In this document: one piece after another, positions 1 to 10,913 of the stretch
Layout of the letters: every line of letters starts with the position of its first letter
Position numbering within the stretch: position 1 is the first letter of the stretch
Origin: Massilia sp. erpn
GTDB taxonomy: Bacteria > Pseudomonadota > Gammaproteobacteria > Burkholderiales > Burkholderiaceae_D
Length of the DNA: 64,000 bases
Reading direction: 5' to 3'
Assembly (NCBI RefSeq): GCF_024400215.1
Contig: NZ_CP053748.1
Span: forward strand, 3,162,001 to 3,226,000
The notes under the pieces: model-generated
What the model saw: the letters and a program-made list of their open reading frames with translations, nothing else
Databases searched by the model: none
What the model was told of the DNA's origin: nothing
Position numbers and translations under genes: made by a program

Positions 1-1393
<1,393 letters not shown>

Positions 1394-1454
1394 GCGCTAA
1401 CCTGATCGAAGTCAACGGCGGGCGGCCCGCGCCGCCCGCCCTGCAAGGAGACGC

Positions 1455-3989
1455 ATGTTCCTGCAAGCCCTGAGAATGACGGCGCGCGACTGGCGCGCCG
1501 GCCAGCTGCGCTTTCTGCTGCTGGCGCTGATCGTCGCCGTGGCCGCGCTGTCGGCCACCGGCTTCTTCATCGACCGCCTGCGCACGGCGCTGAACCGCGA
1601 CGCGCACCAGCTGCTGGGGGCGGACCTGCTGGTGTTTTCCGACAAGCCCATTCCCGAAGCCTGGCGCGCCGAAGCACGCCAGCGCGGCCTGCTGCTGGCC
1701 GAGACCGTGGCTTTTCCCAGCATGGCCCAGGCGGGCGAGGGCGACGCCACCCAGTCGCTGCTGGTGGCGCTGAAGGCGGTCAGTCCCGGCTATCCGCTGC
1801 GCGGCCGGCTGAAGGTGACGACCCGGGCGGCGCAGGCGCATGAAAGCATCGGTTCATTTGCTGAAGGCATTCCGGCGCCGGGTACGGTGTGGATCGATCC
1901 GAATATCCTGGCGAGCTTGCAGGTCGAGGTGGGCAGCACGCTGCGCCTGGGCGACAAGCGTTTTACCGTGGCTCAGCTGATCGCTTCCGAACCGGACCGA
2001 GGCGGCGGCTTCATCAACTTCGCGCCGCGCGTGATGCTGCCGTTGGCCGACCTGGCGGCCACCGGGCTGGAACAGCCGGGCGCGCGCATCGGCTACCGCC
2101 TGCTGCTGGCGGCGCCGTCCACGCGCCAGATGGCAGCGGTGGAGGCGTATGGCGACTGGCTGAAAGCCAAGATCAAGGATGAAAAGCTGAAAGGCGTGTC
2201 GATCGAAACGCTGGCCGAAGGGCGCGGCGAGATGCGCGCCACGCTGGAGCGGGCCGACCGCTTCCTCTCGCTGGTGGGCCTGCTGTCGGCCATGCTGGCG
2301 GCGGTGGCCGTGGCGATGGCGGCGCGCCGCTTCATGACGCGCCAGCTGGATTCCTGCGCCATGCTGCGCTGCCTGGGCCTGACGCAAAATCAGGTAACAA
2401 GGATCTATCTGACCGAATTCCTGCTGGTTGGCCTGGCGGGCAGCCTGCTGGGCGCCTTGCTCGGTTTCGCCAGCCACTTCCTGCTGCTGGAAATGCTGGG
2501 CAAGCTGGTGACGGCCGACCTGCCGCCGCCGACCGTCACGCCGCTGCTGCATGGCGTGGCGACCGGCATGCTGCTGCTGGCCGGCTTTGCCCTGCCGCCC
2601 ATCCTGCAACTGCGCAATGTGCCGCATAACCGCGTGATCCGGCGCGAACAGGCGCCGCCGCGTCCCATGGCGCTGGCGACGTATGGCCTGGGCCTGGCCA
2701 GCTTTTTCGTGCTGCTGCTATGGCAGGCGGGCGATGCGCAGCTGGCCGCCTACACGGGGCTGGGCTTCCTCGGCGCCTTCGCCGTCTTCGCCCTGATCGG
2801 CTGGCTGGGGCTGAAGGCGCTCAAGCCGCTGCGCGGCATGGTCAACACCCAGAGCTGGCGCTTTGCCATCACCTCGCTGCAGCGCCGTCCGGGCGCCACG
2901 GTGGTGCAGGTGGTCGCGCTGTCGCTGGGCCTGATGGCCTTGCTGTTATTGACCGTGGTGCGCGGCGACCTGATGACGGCCTGGCGCAATACCTTGCCGC
3001 CCGATGCGCCGAACCGCTTCATCATCAATATCCAGCCGGACCAGAAGGAGGCGATTGCCGCCAAGCTGGCGCAGGCTGGCGTGCAGCGCGTGCCCATGTA
3101 TCCGATGATACGGGGCCGCCTGGTGGCGGTAAACGACAAGGCCATCACCCAGGAGACTTACGAGGAGGAGCGCGCGCGCAATCTGGCCGACCGCGAATTC
3201 AATCTGTCGACCATGGCGGACATCCCGCAGGGCAATGAGATCGCCGCCGGCCAATGGTATGCCGACCGCGCCGGCGCGCCGGCCGAAGCCTCGGTGGAAA
3301 AGGAGCTGGCCAAGACGCTCAAACTGAAACTGGGCGACACCATGCGTTTCGATATCGCCGGTTCCATGGTGGAGGCGAAGATCACCAGCCTGCGCAAGCT
3401 GGAATGGGGTTCGATGCGGGTCAATTTCTTCGTCATCATCAATCCTGCCGCGATGGCCGAGACGCCGCAGACCTGGATCACCTCCTTCCATCTGCCGAAG
3501 CAGGCGCTGGCCCTGGGCAATACGCTGGCGCGCGAATTCCCCAACCTGACCATCATCGATATCGGCGGCGTGCTGCGCGAAATCCAGACGGTGCTGGACC
3601 AGGTCATCGTGGCGGTGGAATTCCTCTTCGTCTTCACGCTCGCATCGGGCGTGCTGGTGCTGTATGCGGCGCTGATGGGATCGCAGGATGAGCGCACGCG
3701 CGAAGCGGGCTTGCTGCGCGCCCTGGGCGCCACGCGCAAGCAGCTGGCGCAGGCGCAATTGATCGAGTTCACCCTGGTGGGCGGTCTGTCCGGCCTGCTG
3801 GCGGCCAGCGGCGCGGCAGCCCTGGGCTGGGCGCTGGCGACCTACCAGTTCAAATTCGCCTGGTCCTTCTCGCCGACCGTGTGGGCGGCGGGACTGGCGG
3901 CCGGGGCGCTATGCGCCATCGCCGGCGGCTGGCTGGGACTGCGTTCGGTGCTGAGCAAGCCGCCGCTGCAAACCCTGCGCGAGGCCTAA
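1455..3989 (+). CDS. FtsX-type ABC transporter permease (YbbP-like)
   Basis: This 844-residue integral membrane protein has the layout of the large YbbP-type permeases. An N-terminal membrane segment (about residues 20-40) is followed by an extracytoplasmic domain. A first FtsX helix bundle lies at about 270-390, more helices at 405-505, a second extracytoplasmic domain at about 510-715, and a second FtsX bundle at about 720-840. Such proteins pair with a LolD-like ATPase and act as mechanotransmitters or lipid/lipoprotein exporters rather than solute importers. No ATPase gene lies beside it, as the upstream gene is the purine deaminase. The partner must be encoded elsewhere or outside the window. 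The start at 1455 follows AAGGAG at about 1445-1450. Confidence 0.85.
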   Translation: MFLQALRMTARDWRAGQLRFLLLALIVAVAALSATGFFIDRLRTALNRDAHQLLGADLLVFSDKPIPEAWRAEARQRGLLLAETVAFPSMAQAGEGDATQSLLVALKAVSPGYPLRGRLKVTTRAAQAHESIGSFAEGIPAPGTVWIDPNILASLQVEVGSTLRLGDKRFTVAQLIASEPDRGGGFINFAPRVMLPLADLAATGLEQPGARIGYRLLLAAPSTRQMAAVEAYGDWLKAKIKDEKLKGVSIETLAEGRGEMRATLERADRFLSLVGLLSAMLAAVAVAMAARRFMTRQLDSCAMLRCLGLTQNQVTRIYLTEFLLVGLAGSLLGALLGFASHFLLLEMLGKLVTADLPPPTVTPLLHGVATGMLLLAGFALPPILQLRNVPHNRVIRREQAPPRPMALATYGLGLASFFVLLLWQAGDAQLAAYTGLGFLGAFAVFALIGWLGLKALKPLRGMVNTQSWRFAITSLQRRPGATVVQVVALSLGLMALLLLTVVRGDLMTAWRNTLPPDAPNRFIINIQPDQKEAIAAKLAQAGVQRVPMYPMIRGRLVAVNDKAITQETYEEERARNLADREFNLSTMADIPQGNEIAAGQWYADRAGAPAEASVEKELAKTLKLKLGDTMRFDIAGSMVEAKITSLRKLEWGSMRVNFFVIINPAAMAETPQTWITSFHLPKQALALGNTLAREFPNLTIIDIGGVLREIQTVLDQVIVAVEFLFVFTLASGVLVLYAALMGSQDERTREAGLLRALGATRKQLAQAQLIEFTLVGGLSGLLAASGAAALGWALATYQFKFAWSFSPTVWAAGLAAGALCAIAGGWLGLRSVLSKPPLQTLREA

Positions 3990-4050
3990 AGCAAAAAATC
4001 CGGGATGCCGCGCCAGGCGGTGTCCCGGATCAAGGCCAAAGCCATGGTTA

Positions 4051-4464
4051 TCAGGCGGCGAAACGCTTGGCCAGCTCGCCCAGTCCATCTTCATAGATGC
4101 CCTGGAACAGGCGGTTCACTTCTTCCTCCGTCGCGCCATGCGGCGTGAAGGAACCGAACCATTCGACCTTGGATGCCTTCGGGCCATTCTCGCGCACGCG
4201 CAAGGTGGAGCGGTAGCCTGTCACCGGGAAGGGCGCTTCCAGGATGGCGTAGGTGTAGCTGCGGTCCGCCTCGTCGAAGGCCACCAGGCGTTCGACGATG
4301 GCCGCGCCGGCCGGGTTGCGCAGGCTGCGGATGCGGCCGCCTTCACTGAGTTCGCTGTCCGGGATATAGGACAGCCAGTCGGGCAGGGCACCGAAGCCGC
4401 CGATCAGTTGCCACACCTGGTCAGCCGACGCAGGCAGTTCAATGCTGGTAAATGCTTGTGCCAT
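4051..4464 (-). CDS. SRPBCC family protein (polyketide cyclase-like)
   Basis: This small cytosolic protein of about 137 residues has the START/SRPBCC hydrophobic-pocket fold. It opens with the ADQVWQLIGGFG pattern of the first helix, followed by a run of beta-strands and a C-terminal helix with GIYEDGLGELA. The family binds small hydrophobic ligands, and no ligand can be named here. The ATG at 4464 is chosen over an upstream TTG at 4479 because a GGAGAG ribosome-binding site sits about 8 bases before it. It lies 15 bp downstream of the aldo/keto reductase gene on the same strand, so the two are probably co-transcribed. Confidence 0.75.
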   Translation of the reverse strand: MAQAFTSIELPASADQVWQLIGGFGALPDWLSYIPDSELSEGGRIRSLRNPAGAAIVERLVAFDEADRSYTYAILEAPFPVTGYRSTLRVRENGPKASKVEWFGSFTPHGATEEEVNRLFQGIYEDGLGELAKRFAA

Positions 4465-4479
4465 TTTCAGTCTCTCCAA

Positions 4480-5502
4480 TTAACGATCGATGGGCAGCGG
4501 TGCGTTGGCCGCAACCAGGCCTTGGTTCCGCATTTCGCGCCAGAAGTCGGCCGGGATCACGGTGTTCAGTGCCGCCAGGTCTTCGGCGATGCGTTCCGGA
4601 CGGCTGGCACCTGGAATGACGGCCGCCGTGGCTGGATTGGCCAGCGAGAATTGCAGGGCCGCGGCCTTGATCGGCACGCCGTAGCGGTTGGCGATGGCCT
4701 TGATCTTCTCGACCTTGGCGAGGATTGCCGGTGAAGCCTTCTGATATTCAAAGTGGGTGCCGCCGGCCAGCACGCCCGAGCTGTATGGACCGCCCACGAC
4801 GATGCCCACGTTCTGCGCGGCGGCGTTCGGCATCACGCGCTGCAGGGCGCGCTCGTGATCGAGCAGGGTGTAGCGGCCGGCCAGCAGGAAGCCGTCCGGC
4901 TTGGCTTCGCTCAGGTCCAGGGTCAGTTCGATCGGTTCGACGCGGTTCACGCCCAAGCCCCAGGCCTTGATCACGCCTTCTTCGCGCAGCTTGCTCAGCA
5001 CGCGGAAAGCGCCGGTGCGCGCCACTTCGAATTGCGCCAGCCATTCATCGCCGTAGAAGTCCTGGGCGATATCGTGCACCCAGACGATGTCGAGGCGGTC
5101 GGTGCGCAGGCGCTTCAGGCTGTCCTCGATCGAGCGCAGGGTGGCGTCGGCCGAATAGTCGTTGACCAGGCGGTTGGGACGGCCGAACTCGAACAAGCCG
5201 CCTTTTTCGCCCAGGTCGCGGGCGCTGACGTCTTCCACTTCGTCCAGGATCAGACGGCCGACCTTGGTGCTCAGCACATACTCGTCGCGCGGCTTGCCGG
5301 CCAGTACTTCGCCCAAGCGCAGTTCGGCTAGGCCGGCGCCGTAGAACGGTGCGGTGTCGAAGTAGCGAATGCCGCTTTGCCATGCCGCTTCAACCGTGGC
5401 AGCTGCCTCGGCGTCGGGGATGTTGCGGAACATATTGCCCAGTGGGGCGGTGCCGAAGCCCAGGGGATTGCCGGCGGGAAGTTTGTCTTTCAGACTCATC
5501 AT
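4480..5502 (-). CDS. Aldo/keto reductase
   Basis: The protein has 340 residues and is an NADPH-dependent TIM-barrel oxidoreductase of the aldo/keto reductase superfamily. Visible landmarks are GIRYFDTAPFYGAGLAE with the catalytic Asp/Tyr, LSTKVGR with the catalytic Lys, the IVWVHD segment at the active-site His position, and a C-terminal cofactor patch ending in IPGASRPER. It resembles the pyridoxal/L-fucose/D-threo-aldose dehydrogenase branch, but the substrate is not certain. A GGAG ribosome-binding site precedes two adjacent ATG codons at 5502 and 5499, and either may be used. The gene is divergent from the LysR regulator gene, a common arrangement in which the regulator controls its neighbour. 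Confidence 0.88.
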   Translation of the reverse strand: MMSLKDKLPAGNPLGFGTAPLGNMFRNIPDAEAAATVEAAWQSGIRYFDTAPFYGAGLAELRLGEVLAGKPRDEYVLSTKVGRLILDEVEDVSARDLGEKGGLFEFGRPNRLVNDYSADATLRSIEDSLKRLRTDRLDIVWVHDIAQDFYGDEWLAQFEVARTGAFRVLSKLREEGVIKAWGLGVNRVEPIELTLDLSEAKPDGFLLAGRYTLLDHERALQRVMPNAAAQNVGIVVGGPYSSGVLAGGTHFEYQKASPAILAKVEKIKAIANRYGVPIKAAALQFSLANPATAAVIPGASRPERIAEDLAALNTVIPADFWREMRNQGLVAANAPLPIDR

Positions 5503-5598
5503 TTACTCCAAAAATTAGGAAAGTGAAGCCAGTCTAGCTTGCCAACTTGGGACCGTCCAAGACATAATTTGACATAGTTAAGTTAAGTGAGGTCTTAT

Positions 5599-6513
5599 AT
5601 GCTGGACATGCGTCAGTTGCAATATTTCATCGCGGTGGCCGAGGAGGAACACGTCGGCCGTGCCGCGGAGCGCCTGCATATTTCGCAATCCCCGCTGAGC
5701 CGCCAGATCGCCCAGCTGGAGGAAAAGCTGGGGCTGGTCCTGTTCGAACGCAGCCAGCAGCGCATCAAATTGACGCGCGATGGCCGCACCTTCCTGAATG
5801 AGGCGAAAGCCTTTTTGACGCACGCTAACCGGCTGGAGTCGCTGGCGCGGCGTCTGGGCAAGGGCGATGAAGGCGGCTTGTGCATCGGTTACCTGGAAAC
5901 GGCCATGCACTCGGGCGTGCTGCCGCGCGCGCTCAAATGCCTGCGCGGCGAGCGTCCCGCCGTGCACATTGCCTTGTACAGCTATCACTCGGCAGCGCAG
6001 CTGGAAGGCCTGCGCGAACGCAGTCTCGACCTGGCTCTCGTCAACGAGCCGCCGGCCGCCGACGATGCGGACCTGGACTCGGCCCTGGTGCTGAACGACC
6101 CCATGCTGCTGGCCGTTCCCGAAGGCCACGCGCTGGCCGGGCAGGCGGCGCTGACAGCCGACGACCTGGCCGCGCAGAACTGGATCGGCGTGATGCAGAA
6201 GGAAAGCGCCCTGCGCCACGATGCCTTCGTGGCCGCTTGCGCCAAGGCGGGCTTTGTGCCGGCCATTACGGTGGAGGCGACCGAACCGTTGGCCGCCTTG
6301 GGCCTGGTCGCCGCCGGCCTGGGCGTGACGATGATCCAGCAAAGCCTGCGCCACCAGGTGCCGCAGGGCGTGGTGCTGCGCGAGCTGCCCTGGTTCGGCT
6401 ACCGCAGCTACCTGTGGGCGGCCTGGCATAAGGTCAATCTGCGTCCCCTGGTGGGCATCTTCCGCGAAACCCTGACTCTGGCCGCCGTGCCGGATGAAGG
6501 TGGCGCAGGCTAA
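5599..6513 (+). CDS. LysR family transcriptional regulator
   Basis: This LysR-type regulator has about 304 residues. The N-terminal winged helix-turn-helix is clear: LQYFIAVAEEEHVGRAAERL followed by SQSPLSRQIAQLEEKLG. The effector-binding domain of periplasmic-binding-protein fold occupies about residues 90-300. The ATG at 5599 is preferred over an in-frame GTG at 5587 because GAGG at 5589-5592 is correctly placed for it. The gene is divergent from the aldo/keto reductase with about 96 bp between start codons, so its operator probably lies there. It likely controls the reductase-SRPBCC pair, by inference from arrangement. Its stop overlaps the stop of the convergent response regulator gene. 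Confidence 0.9.
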   Translation: MLDMRQLQYFIAVAEEEHVGRAAERLHISQSPLSRQIAQLEEKLGLVLFERSQQRIKLTRDGRTFLNEAKAFLTHANRLESLARRLGKGDEGGLCIGYLETAMHSGVLPRALKCLRGERPAVHIALYSYHSAAQLEGLRERSLDLALVNEPPAADDADLDSALVLNDPMLLAVPEGHALAGQAALTADDLAAQNWIGVMQKESALRHDAFVAACAKAGFVPAITVEATEPLAALGLVAAGLGVTMIQQSLRHQVPQGVVLRELPWFGYRSYLWAAWHKVNLRPLVGIFRETLTLAAVPDEGGAG

Positions 6514-7514
6514 AGCGCCAGTTGCGCCGCCTCTTCGTGGCGATACTGCTCGAAAGCGAAGACCGGGCTGTCCAGCAGGTGTTGCGGCACGTCGAACAGC
6601 GCCCAGTAGTAAGTTTCCGCGCCACGGCAGATCTGCGGCGCGTTGCAGTAGCGGTGCCAGCGCTCGCCCACCTCGGCCGAGTACATGCCGTCGTTGCCGG
6701 GGATCTGGCTGAAGAAGGGCACGATGCGCTTGTCCTGCAAGGCTTGCAGCAGCGAGTCCGGGGCGCCGCTGTCGCGCGCCATCTCGTACTGGGCTTGCAG
6801 GCTTTCGGCCGTTTCGATGATCATCAGCGTGGCTTTGCCGTTGCGTTCGCAGAACATGATGCCGGCCGGCTTGGGGAAGACGTAGTGCTCGACAAAGCCG
6901 CGCATCTCGTACAGCTCGCGCACCACGGCCGCCAGCTGCGGGCAGCGCAGGAAGCCGTAGTCGTGCAGGGCCAGCATATCGCGCAGCGTCTCCGAACGGT
7001 CCAGGAAGAAGGCTTGCTGCAAGACGCGGATTTCGTGTTCCAGCAGGTCCAGCGCGCTGCGGTCGCTCTTGCGGATGTAGCGGTCGATCAGGCCGCGGTT
7101 GAAGGCGTCGACGGCGATCTTTTCGTCGCCGGTGCCGGTGAACAGGATCTTCTTGCAGGGCAACTGCTGCACGGCCTTGCAGAAATCGATGCCGCTCATC
7201 TGCGGCATGGAATAATCGACCACCAGCACGGACGGTATGGTGAAGCGCTGCGGCTGGCCGGCGATGCGGTGGATGCGTTCCACGTCGATGGCGATATTGC
7301 GCTGGTCGGCCTGCTGGCCGTGGATATCGAAGCTGACGCGCAGCGGCAGGCCGGTGCGGCGCGGACTGTTATGCAGCCAGACCAGGGCTTCGGTGGTATC
7401 GCTGAAGCTGCGGCAGGGCTGCGGACCCAGGTGGTAGCTCAGGCTGCGCAGGAAGGTCGGGCTGTCGTCGACCAGCACGATGGTCGACGGATGAGAGTAG
7501 ACGGACAGTTTCAT
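6510..7514 (-). CDS. Response regulator receiver-domain protein with unusual insertion
   Basis: The 334-residue protein starts with a receiver-like domain: the acidic pair in IVLVDDSP (Asp16, Asp17), a VVDYSMP phosphoacceptor segment with Asp100, LFTGTGDEK at the conserved Thr strand, and IRKSDR with the conserved Lys. In an ordinary receiver the phosphoacceptor lies near residue 54. Here about 45 extra residues sit between the first helix and the phosphoacceptor strand. The C-terminal 170 residues match no output domain I recognise, and there is no visible DNA-binding motif, GGDEF or HD-GYP signature. No histidine kinase gene is adjacent. The 132-bp divergent gap to the globin gene contains FNR-like boxes that could also serve this gene. 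Confidence 0.7.
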   Translation of the reverse strand: MKLSVYSHPSTIVLVDDSPTFLRSLSYHLGPQPCRSFSDTTEALVWLHNSPRRTGLPLRVSFDIHGQQADQRNIAIDVERIHRIAGQPQRFTIPSVLVVDYSMPQMSGIDFCKAVQQLPCKKILFTGTGDEKIAVDAFNRGLIDRYIRKSDRSALDLLEHEIRVLQQAFFLDRSETLRDMLALHDYGFLRCPQLAAVVRELYEMRGFVEHYVFPKPAGIMFCERNGKATLMIIETAESLQAQYEMARDSGAPDSLLQALQDKRIVPFFSQIPGNDGMYSAEVGERWHRYCNAPQICRGAETYYWALFDVPQHLLDSPVFAFEQYRHEEAAQLAL

Positions 7515-7578
7515 GGCTTACCCGGCATACGCCGCGCAAAATGGTTGAATCTGCATGATGCCGGGGAATGCAGCGGAT

Positions 7579-7592
7579 TTGATTAAAATCCA
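7579..7592. promoter_or_regulatory. Second, imperfect FNR/Anr-like box
   Basis: The 14 bases read TTGAT-N4-ATCCA, nine of ten matches to the FNR consensus TTGAT-N4-ATCAA. Its centre is 22 bp (two helical turns) from the perfect box downstream, which favours paired binding. Confidence 0.4.
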
Positions 7593-7600
7593 ATCGATGA

Positions 7601-7614
7601 TTGATCCAGATCAA
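7601..7614. promoter_or_regulatory. Perfect FNR/Anr-type operator upstream of truncated haemoglobin
   Basis: The sequence TTGATCCAGATCAA matches the FNR/Anr consensus at all ten defined positions. A TATCAT -10-like hexamer lies at 7635-7640, 20 bp after the box, close to the spacing of a class II FNR-activated promoter centred near -41.5. Transcription would then begin at or next to the ATG at 7647. The box suggests oxygen-responsive control of the globin gene. Confidence 0.6.
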
Positions 7615-7646
7615 TATGCTTTCACCGGCTGCGCTATCATTGCACT

Positions 7647-8048
7647 ATGAACGAGACTGAAACTGCATCCTCCACTTTGTACGACGTGATCGGCGGCGAA
7701 AGCAAGCTGCGCGAGATGGTCGACCGTTTTTATGATTTGATGGAGCTGGAACCGGAATTCGCCGGCATCCGCACCATGCACCCGCCCTCCACCGAAGGTT
7801 CGCGCGACAAGCTGTTCTGGTTCCTCAGTGGCTGGATGGGCGGCCCCGACCTGTTCGTGGAGCGCTTTGGCCACCCGCGCCTGCGCGCGCGCCACCTGCC
7901 GTTCGCCATCGCCAGCGATGAGCGCGACCAGTGGCTGCGCTGCATGGCCTGGGCCATGGAAGATGTCGGCATCGCGGACGACTTGCGCGTGCGGCTGATG
8001 AATTCCTTCTTCCAGACCGCCGACTGGATGCGGAACAAGGCCGGCTGA
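7647..8048 (+). CDS. Group II truncated haemoglobin
   Basis: The 133-residue haem protein has the 2-on-2 truncated globin pattern of group II. It shows Tyr29 in the B10 position (RFYDLM), the CD segment FWFLSGWMGGP, the proximal His83 in LRARHLPF, and Trp96 in the G8 position (ERDQWLRCM). Group II truncated globins bind oxygen tightly and are linked to oxygen handling and to nitric-oxide or peroxide detoxification. The perfect FNR-type box 33 bp upstream supports control by oxygen. The stop overlaps the next ATG (TGATG), so rmuC is probably translationally coupled. No strong ribosome-binding site precedes the ATG, consistent with a leaderless transcript starting near 7647. Confidence 0.9.
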   Translation: MNETETASSTLYDVIGGESKLREMVDRFYDLMELEPEFAGIRTMHPPSTEGSRDKLFWFLSGWMGGPDLFVERFGHPRLRARHLPFAIASDERDQWLRCMAWAMEDVGIADDLRVRLMNSFFQTADWMRNKAG

Positions 8049-9319
8049 TGGAGGCGACCCTGCTCTGGCTCGTGCTGGCCGCCTGCGCCCTGATCGTGGG
8101 CTTGCAGCTCGTGCTGCTCCTGCGCGATCGCAGCGGTGGCATGGGCGCCGATCTGGCCGAGCGCCTGGACCGCGTCGAGCGCGAAGTGCGCCTGCAATTG
8201 CAGGCCACGGCCCAGGCCCAGCGCCAGGAAATGGGCAGCACCCTGACCCAGGCCCATGCCGCCACGGTGCAGCAGCTGGACGGCATGCGGCGCCAGATCG
8301 AGGCGCTGACCGAATCGAATGCGCGCCGCCTGCTGGAAGTGCGGCTGACGCTGGAAAACAAGATACGCGAGCTGCAGACCGATAACGGTACGCGCCTGGA
8401 GGAAATGCGCAAGACGGTGGACGAGAAGCTGCACGCGACGCTGGAAACGCGTCTGAGCGAATCGTTCCGCCAGGTGTCGGAGCGGCTGGAGCGCGTGCAC
8501 CAGGGCCTGGGCGAGATGCAGCAGCTGGCGCTCGGCGTGGGCGACCTGAAACGCGTGCTGACCAATGTCAAGACGCGCGGCACCTGGGGCGAGGTGCAGC
8601 TGGAAATGCTGCTGGAACAGGTGCTGACGCCGGAGCAGTATGCCAAGAATGTGGAAACCATCGCCGGCAGCAATGCGCGCGTGGAATTCGCGCTCAAGCT
8701 GCCGGGCCAGCAGGAAGGCGGCGCGCCGGTGTGGATGCCGATCGACGCCAAGTTCCCGAAAGAACAGTACGAGCGCCTGCTGGAAGCGGCGGAGCGGGCC
8801 GACGCCGAGGGCGTGGCCGTGGCCGGGCGCGAGCTGGAACGGGCGGTGCGCGGCGAGGCGCGCACCATCGCCGAGAAATACCTGGCGCCGCCGGCCACCA
8901 CCGATTTCGCCATCCTTTTCCTGCCGACCGAAGGCTTGTATGCGGAAGTCATGCGCCGCCCCGGCCTGGCCGACGAGCTGCAAAGACAGCACCGCATCAG
9001 CATTGCCGGTCCATCGACCCTGACGGCGCTGCTGAACAGCCTGCAGATGGGCTTCCGCACGCTGGCGCTGGAAAAGCGCTCGTCGGAAGTGTGGCAGGTG
9101 CTGGGCGCGGTGAAGACGGAGTTTGCCAAGTTTGGCGATGTGCTGGCCGCCACCCGCAGCACGCTGGAACGGGCCGCCCGCAATATCGAATCGGCCGAGG
9201 TGCGCAGCCGGCAGATGGCGCGCAAGCTGAAGTCGGTGGAGGCGCTGCCCGCCGAGGCGGCCCAGCTCTTGCTGGGCGCGGCGCAGGAACAGGATTCGGA
9301 AGAACTCGACAGCCTCTGA
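8048..9319 (+). CDS. rmuC: DNA recombination protein RmuC
   Basis: The 423-residue protein has an N-terminal membrane helix (about residues 2-25), a long coiled-coil of about 150 residues rich in Glu, Arg, Gln and Leu, and the conserved RmuC core. The core includes the [16 protein letters not shown] segment and the [14 protein letters not shown] motif. RmuC is a nuclease-related protein that limits recombination at short inverted repeats; its biochemistry is poorly defined. The ATG at 8048 overlaps the globin stop codon by one base. An in-frame start further upstream would lie inside the globin gene and is rejected. Confidence 0.92.
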   Translation: MEATLLWLVLAACALIVGLQLVLLLRDRSGGMGADLAERLDRVEREVRLQLQATAQAQRQEMGSTLTQAHAATVQQLDGMRRQIEALTESNARRLLEVRLTLENKIRELQTDNGTRLEEMRKTVDEKLHATLETRLSESFRQVSERLERVHQGLGEMQQLALGVGDLKRVLTNVKTRGTWGEVQLEMLLEQVLTPEQYAKNVETIAGSNARVEFALKLPGQQEGGAPVWMPIDAKFPKEQYERLLEAAERADAEGVAVAGRELERAVRGEARTIAEKYLAPPATTDFAILFLPTEGLYAEVMRRPGLADELQRQHRISIAGPSTLTALLNSLQMGFRTLALEKRSSEVWQVLGAVKTEFAKFGDVLAATRSTLERAARNIESAEVRSRQMARKLKSVEALPAEAAQLLLGAAQEQDSEELDSL

Positions 9320-9368
9320 ACGGGCGCGGGCAAGGGGCCGGCGGCGCGGCGGGGCAGGAGGAGGGGAG

Positions 9369-10913
9369 ATGTCCAGCAGCCCGCGCAGCAAGATCGTCAG
9401 CGCCGCCGACGCCGTGGCGCGCATCCGCGATGGCGATACGCTCGCCACCGGCGGCTTTGTCGGCATCGGCTTTGCCGAGAATATCGCGGTGGCATTGGAG
9501 CAGCGCTTCCTGCGCGAAGGCGGGCCGCGCGGCTTGACCCTGCTGTATGCGGCGGGCCAGGGCGATGGCGGCGAGCGTGGCCTCAACCACCTGGCCCACG
9601 AAGGCTTGCTGCGGCGCGTGATCGGCGGCCACTGGGGGCTGGTGCCCAAGCTGCAGCAGCTGGCCATCGGCAATCTGATCGAAGCCTACAATCTGCCGCA
9701 GGGCGTGATCAGCCAGCTGTTCCGCGACACGGCGGCCGGCAAGCCGGGGATGCTGACCCACGTCGGCCTCGGCACCTTCGTCGATCCGCGCCATGGCGGC
9801 GGCAAGATCAATGCGCGCGCCAGCGAAGACCTGGTCGAGCTGAGCATGCTGGGCGGACGCGAAAGCCTGTTCTACAAGGCGTTGCCGGTGCAGGTGGCCA
9901 TCATCCGCGGCAGCACGGCCGACAGCGCCGGCAACATCACCATGGAGCGCGAAGCGCTGACGCTGGAAGTGCTGGCCATCGCCATGGCGGCGCACAATAG
10001 CGGCGGCCTGGTGATTGTCCAGGTCGAAGCGCTGGCGCCGCGCGGCACGCTCAATCCGCGCCAGGTCAAGGTGCCCGGCATCCTGGTCGACTGCGTGGTG
10101 CTGGCGGAAGACCCGGCCCACCATATGCAAACCTTTGCCGAAGCCTTCAGCGCCGCCTATGCCGGCCTGGAACGGATCGAGCTGGCCGAACGCGAACCGC
10201 TGCACCTCAACGAACGCAAGATCATCGCCCGTCGCGCCCTGATGGAATTGCAGGCCGGCGACGTGGTCAACCTCGGCATTGGCATGCCCGAAGGCGTGGC
10301 CGATGTCGCCGCCGAAGCCGGCCTGCTCGAACAGCTGACCCTGACCACCGAAGCGGGCGTGATCGGCGGCCTGCCGGTGGGCGGCTTGAGCTTCGGCGCC
10401 GCCGCCAATCCCGACGCCGTGATCGACCAGCCCTACCAGTTCGACTTTTATGATGGCGGTGGCCTCGATGTCGCCGTGCTGGGGCTGGCGCAAGCCGACC
10501 GCGAAGGCAATCTGAACGTCAGCAAATTCGGCCGGAAGCTGGCCGGGGCGGGCGGCTTCATCAACATCAGCCAGAATGCGCGCAAGGTGATCTTCGCCGG
10601 CACCTTCACCACCGGCGGCCTGCGCATCGCCGTCGCAGAGGGCCGCCTGCGCATTGTGCACGAAGGCAGCGCCCGCAAATTCGTCGACACGGTTGAACAC
10701 CGCAGCTACAGCGCCGCCCACGCCCTGGCGCGCGGCCAGCAAGCCCTGTACGTCACCGAACGCTGCGTCTTCCGCCTGAGCGCGCAAGGCCCCGAACTGA
10801 TCGAAATCGCCCCCGGCATCGACCTCGAGCGCGACATCCTCGCCCACATGGACTTCCGTCCCGCCATTAGCACAACGCTGCAGCCCATGCCCGCCCACCT
10901 GTTCCACCTTTGA
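9369..10913 (+). CDS. Acyl-CoA:acetate/3-ketoacid CoA-transferase (propionate CoA-transferase-like)
   Basis: This is a 514-residue family I CoA-transferase with the alpha- and beta-type halves fused in one chain, as in propionate CoA-transferase and acetate CoA-transferase YdiF. The first half carries the [12 protein letters not shown] loop. The second half carries the catalytic Glu328 in [14 protein letters not shown], which forms the glutamyl-CoA thioester, and the [16 protein letters not shown] segment. It transfers CoA between short-chain acids; the exact donor and acceptor cannot be read from sequence. The ATG follows GGAGGAGGGGAG. It lies 49 bp downstream of rmuC. Its stop codon forms part of a long hairpin shared with the convergent mobA-moeA gene. 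Confidence 0.88.
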   Translation: MSSSPRSKIVSAADAVARIRDGDTLATGGFVGIGFAENIAVALEQRFLREGGPRGLTLLYAAGQGDGGERGLNHLAHEGLLRRVIGGHWGLVPKLQQLAIGNLIEAYNLPQGVISQLFRDTAAGKPGMLTHVGLGTFVDPRHGGGKINARASEDLVELSMLGGRESLFYKALPVQVAIIRGSTADSAGNITMEREALTLEVLAIAMAAHNSGGLVIVQVEALAPRGTLNPRQVKVPGILVDCVVLAEDPAHHMQTFAEAFSAAYAGLERIELAEREPLHLNERKIIARRALMELQAGDVVNLGIGMPEGVADVAAEAGLLEQLTLTTEAGVIGGLPVGGLSFGAAANPDAVIDQPYQFDFYDGGGLDVAVLGLAQADREGNLNVSKFGRKLAGAGGFINISQNARKVIFAGTFTTGGLRIAVAEGRLRIVHEGSARKFVDTVEHRSYSAAHALARGQQALYVTERCVFRLSAQGPELIEIAPGIDLERDILAHMDFRPAISTTLQPMPAHLFHL

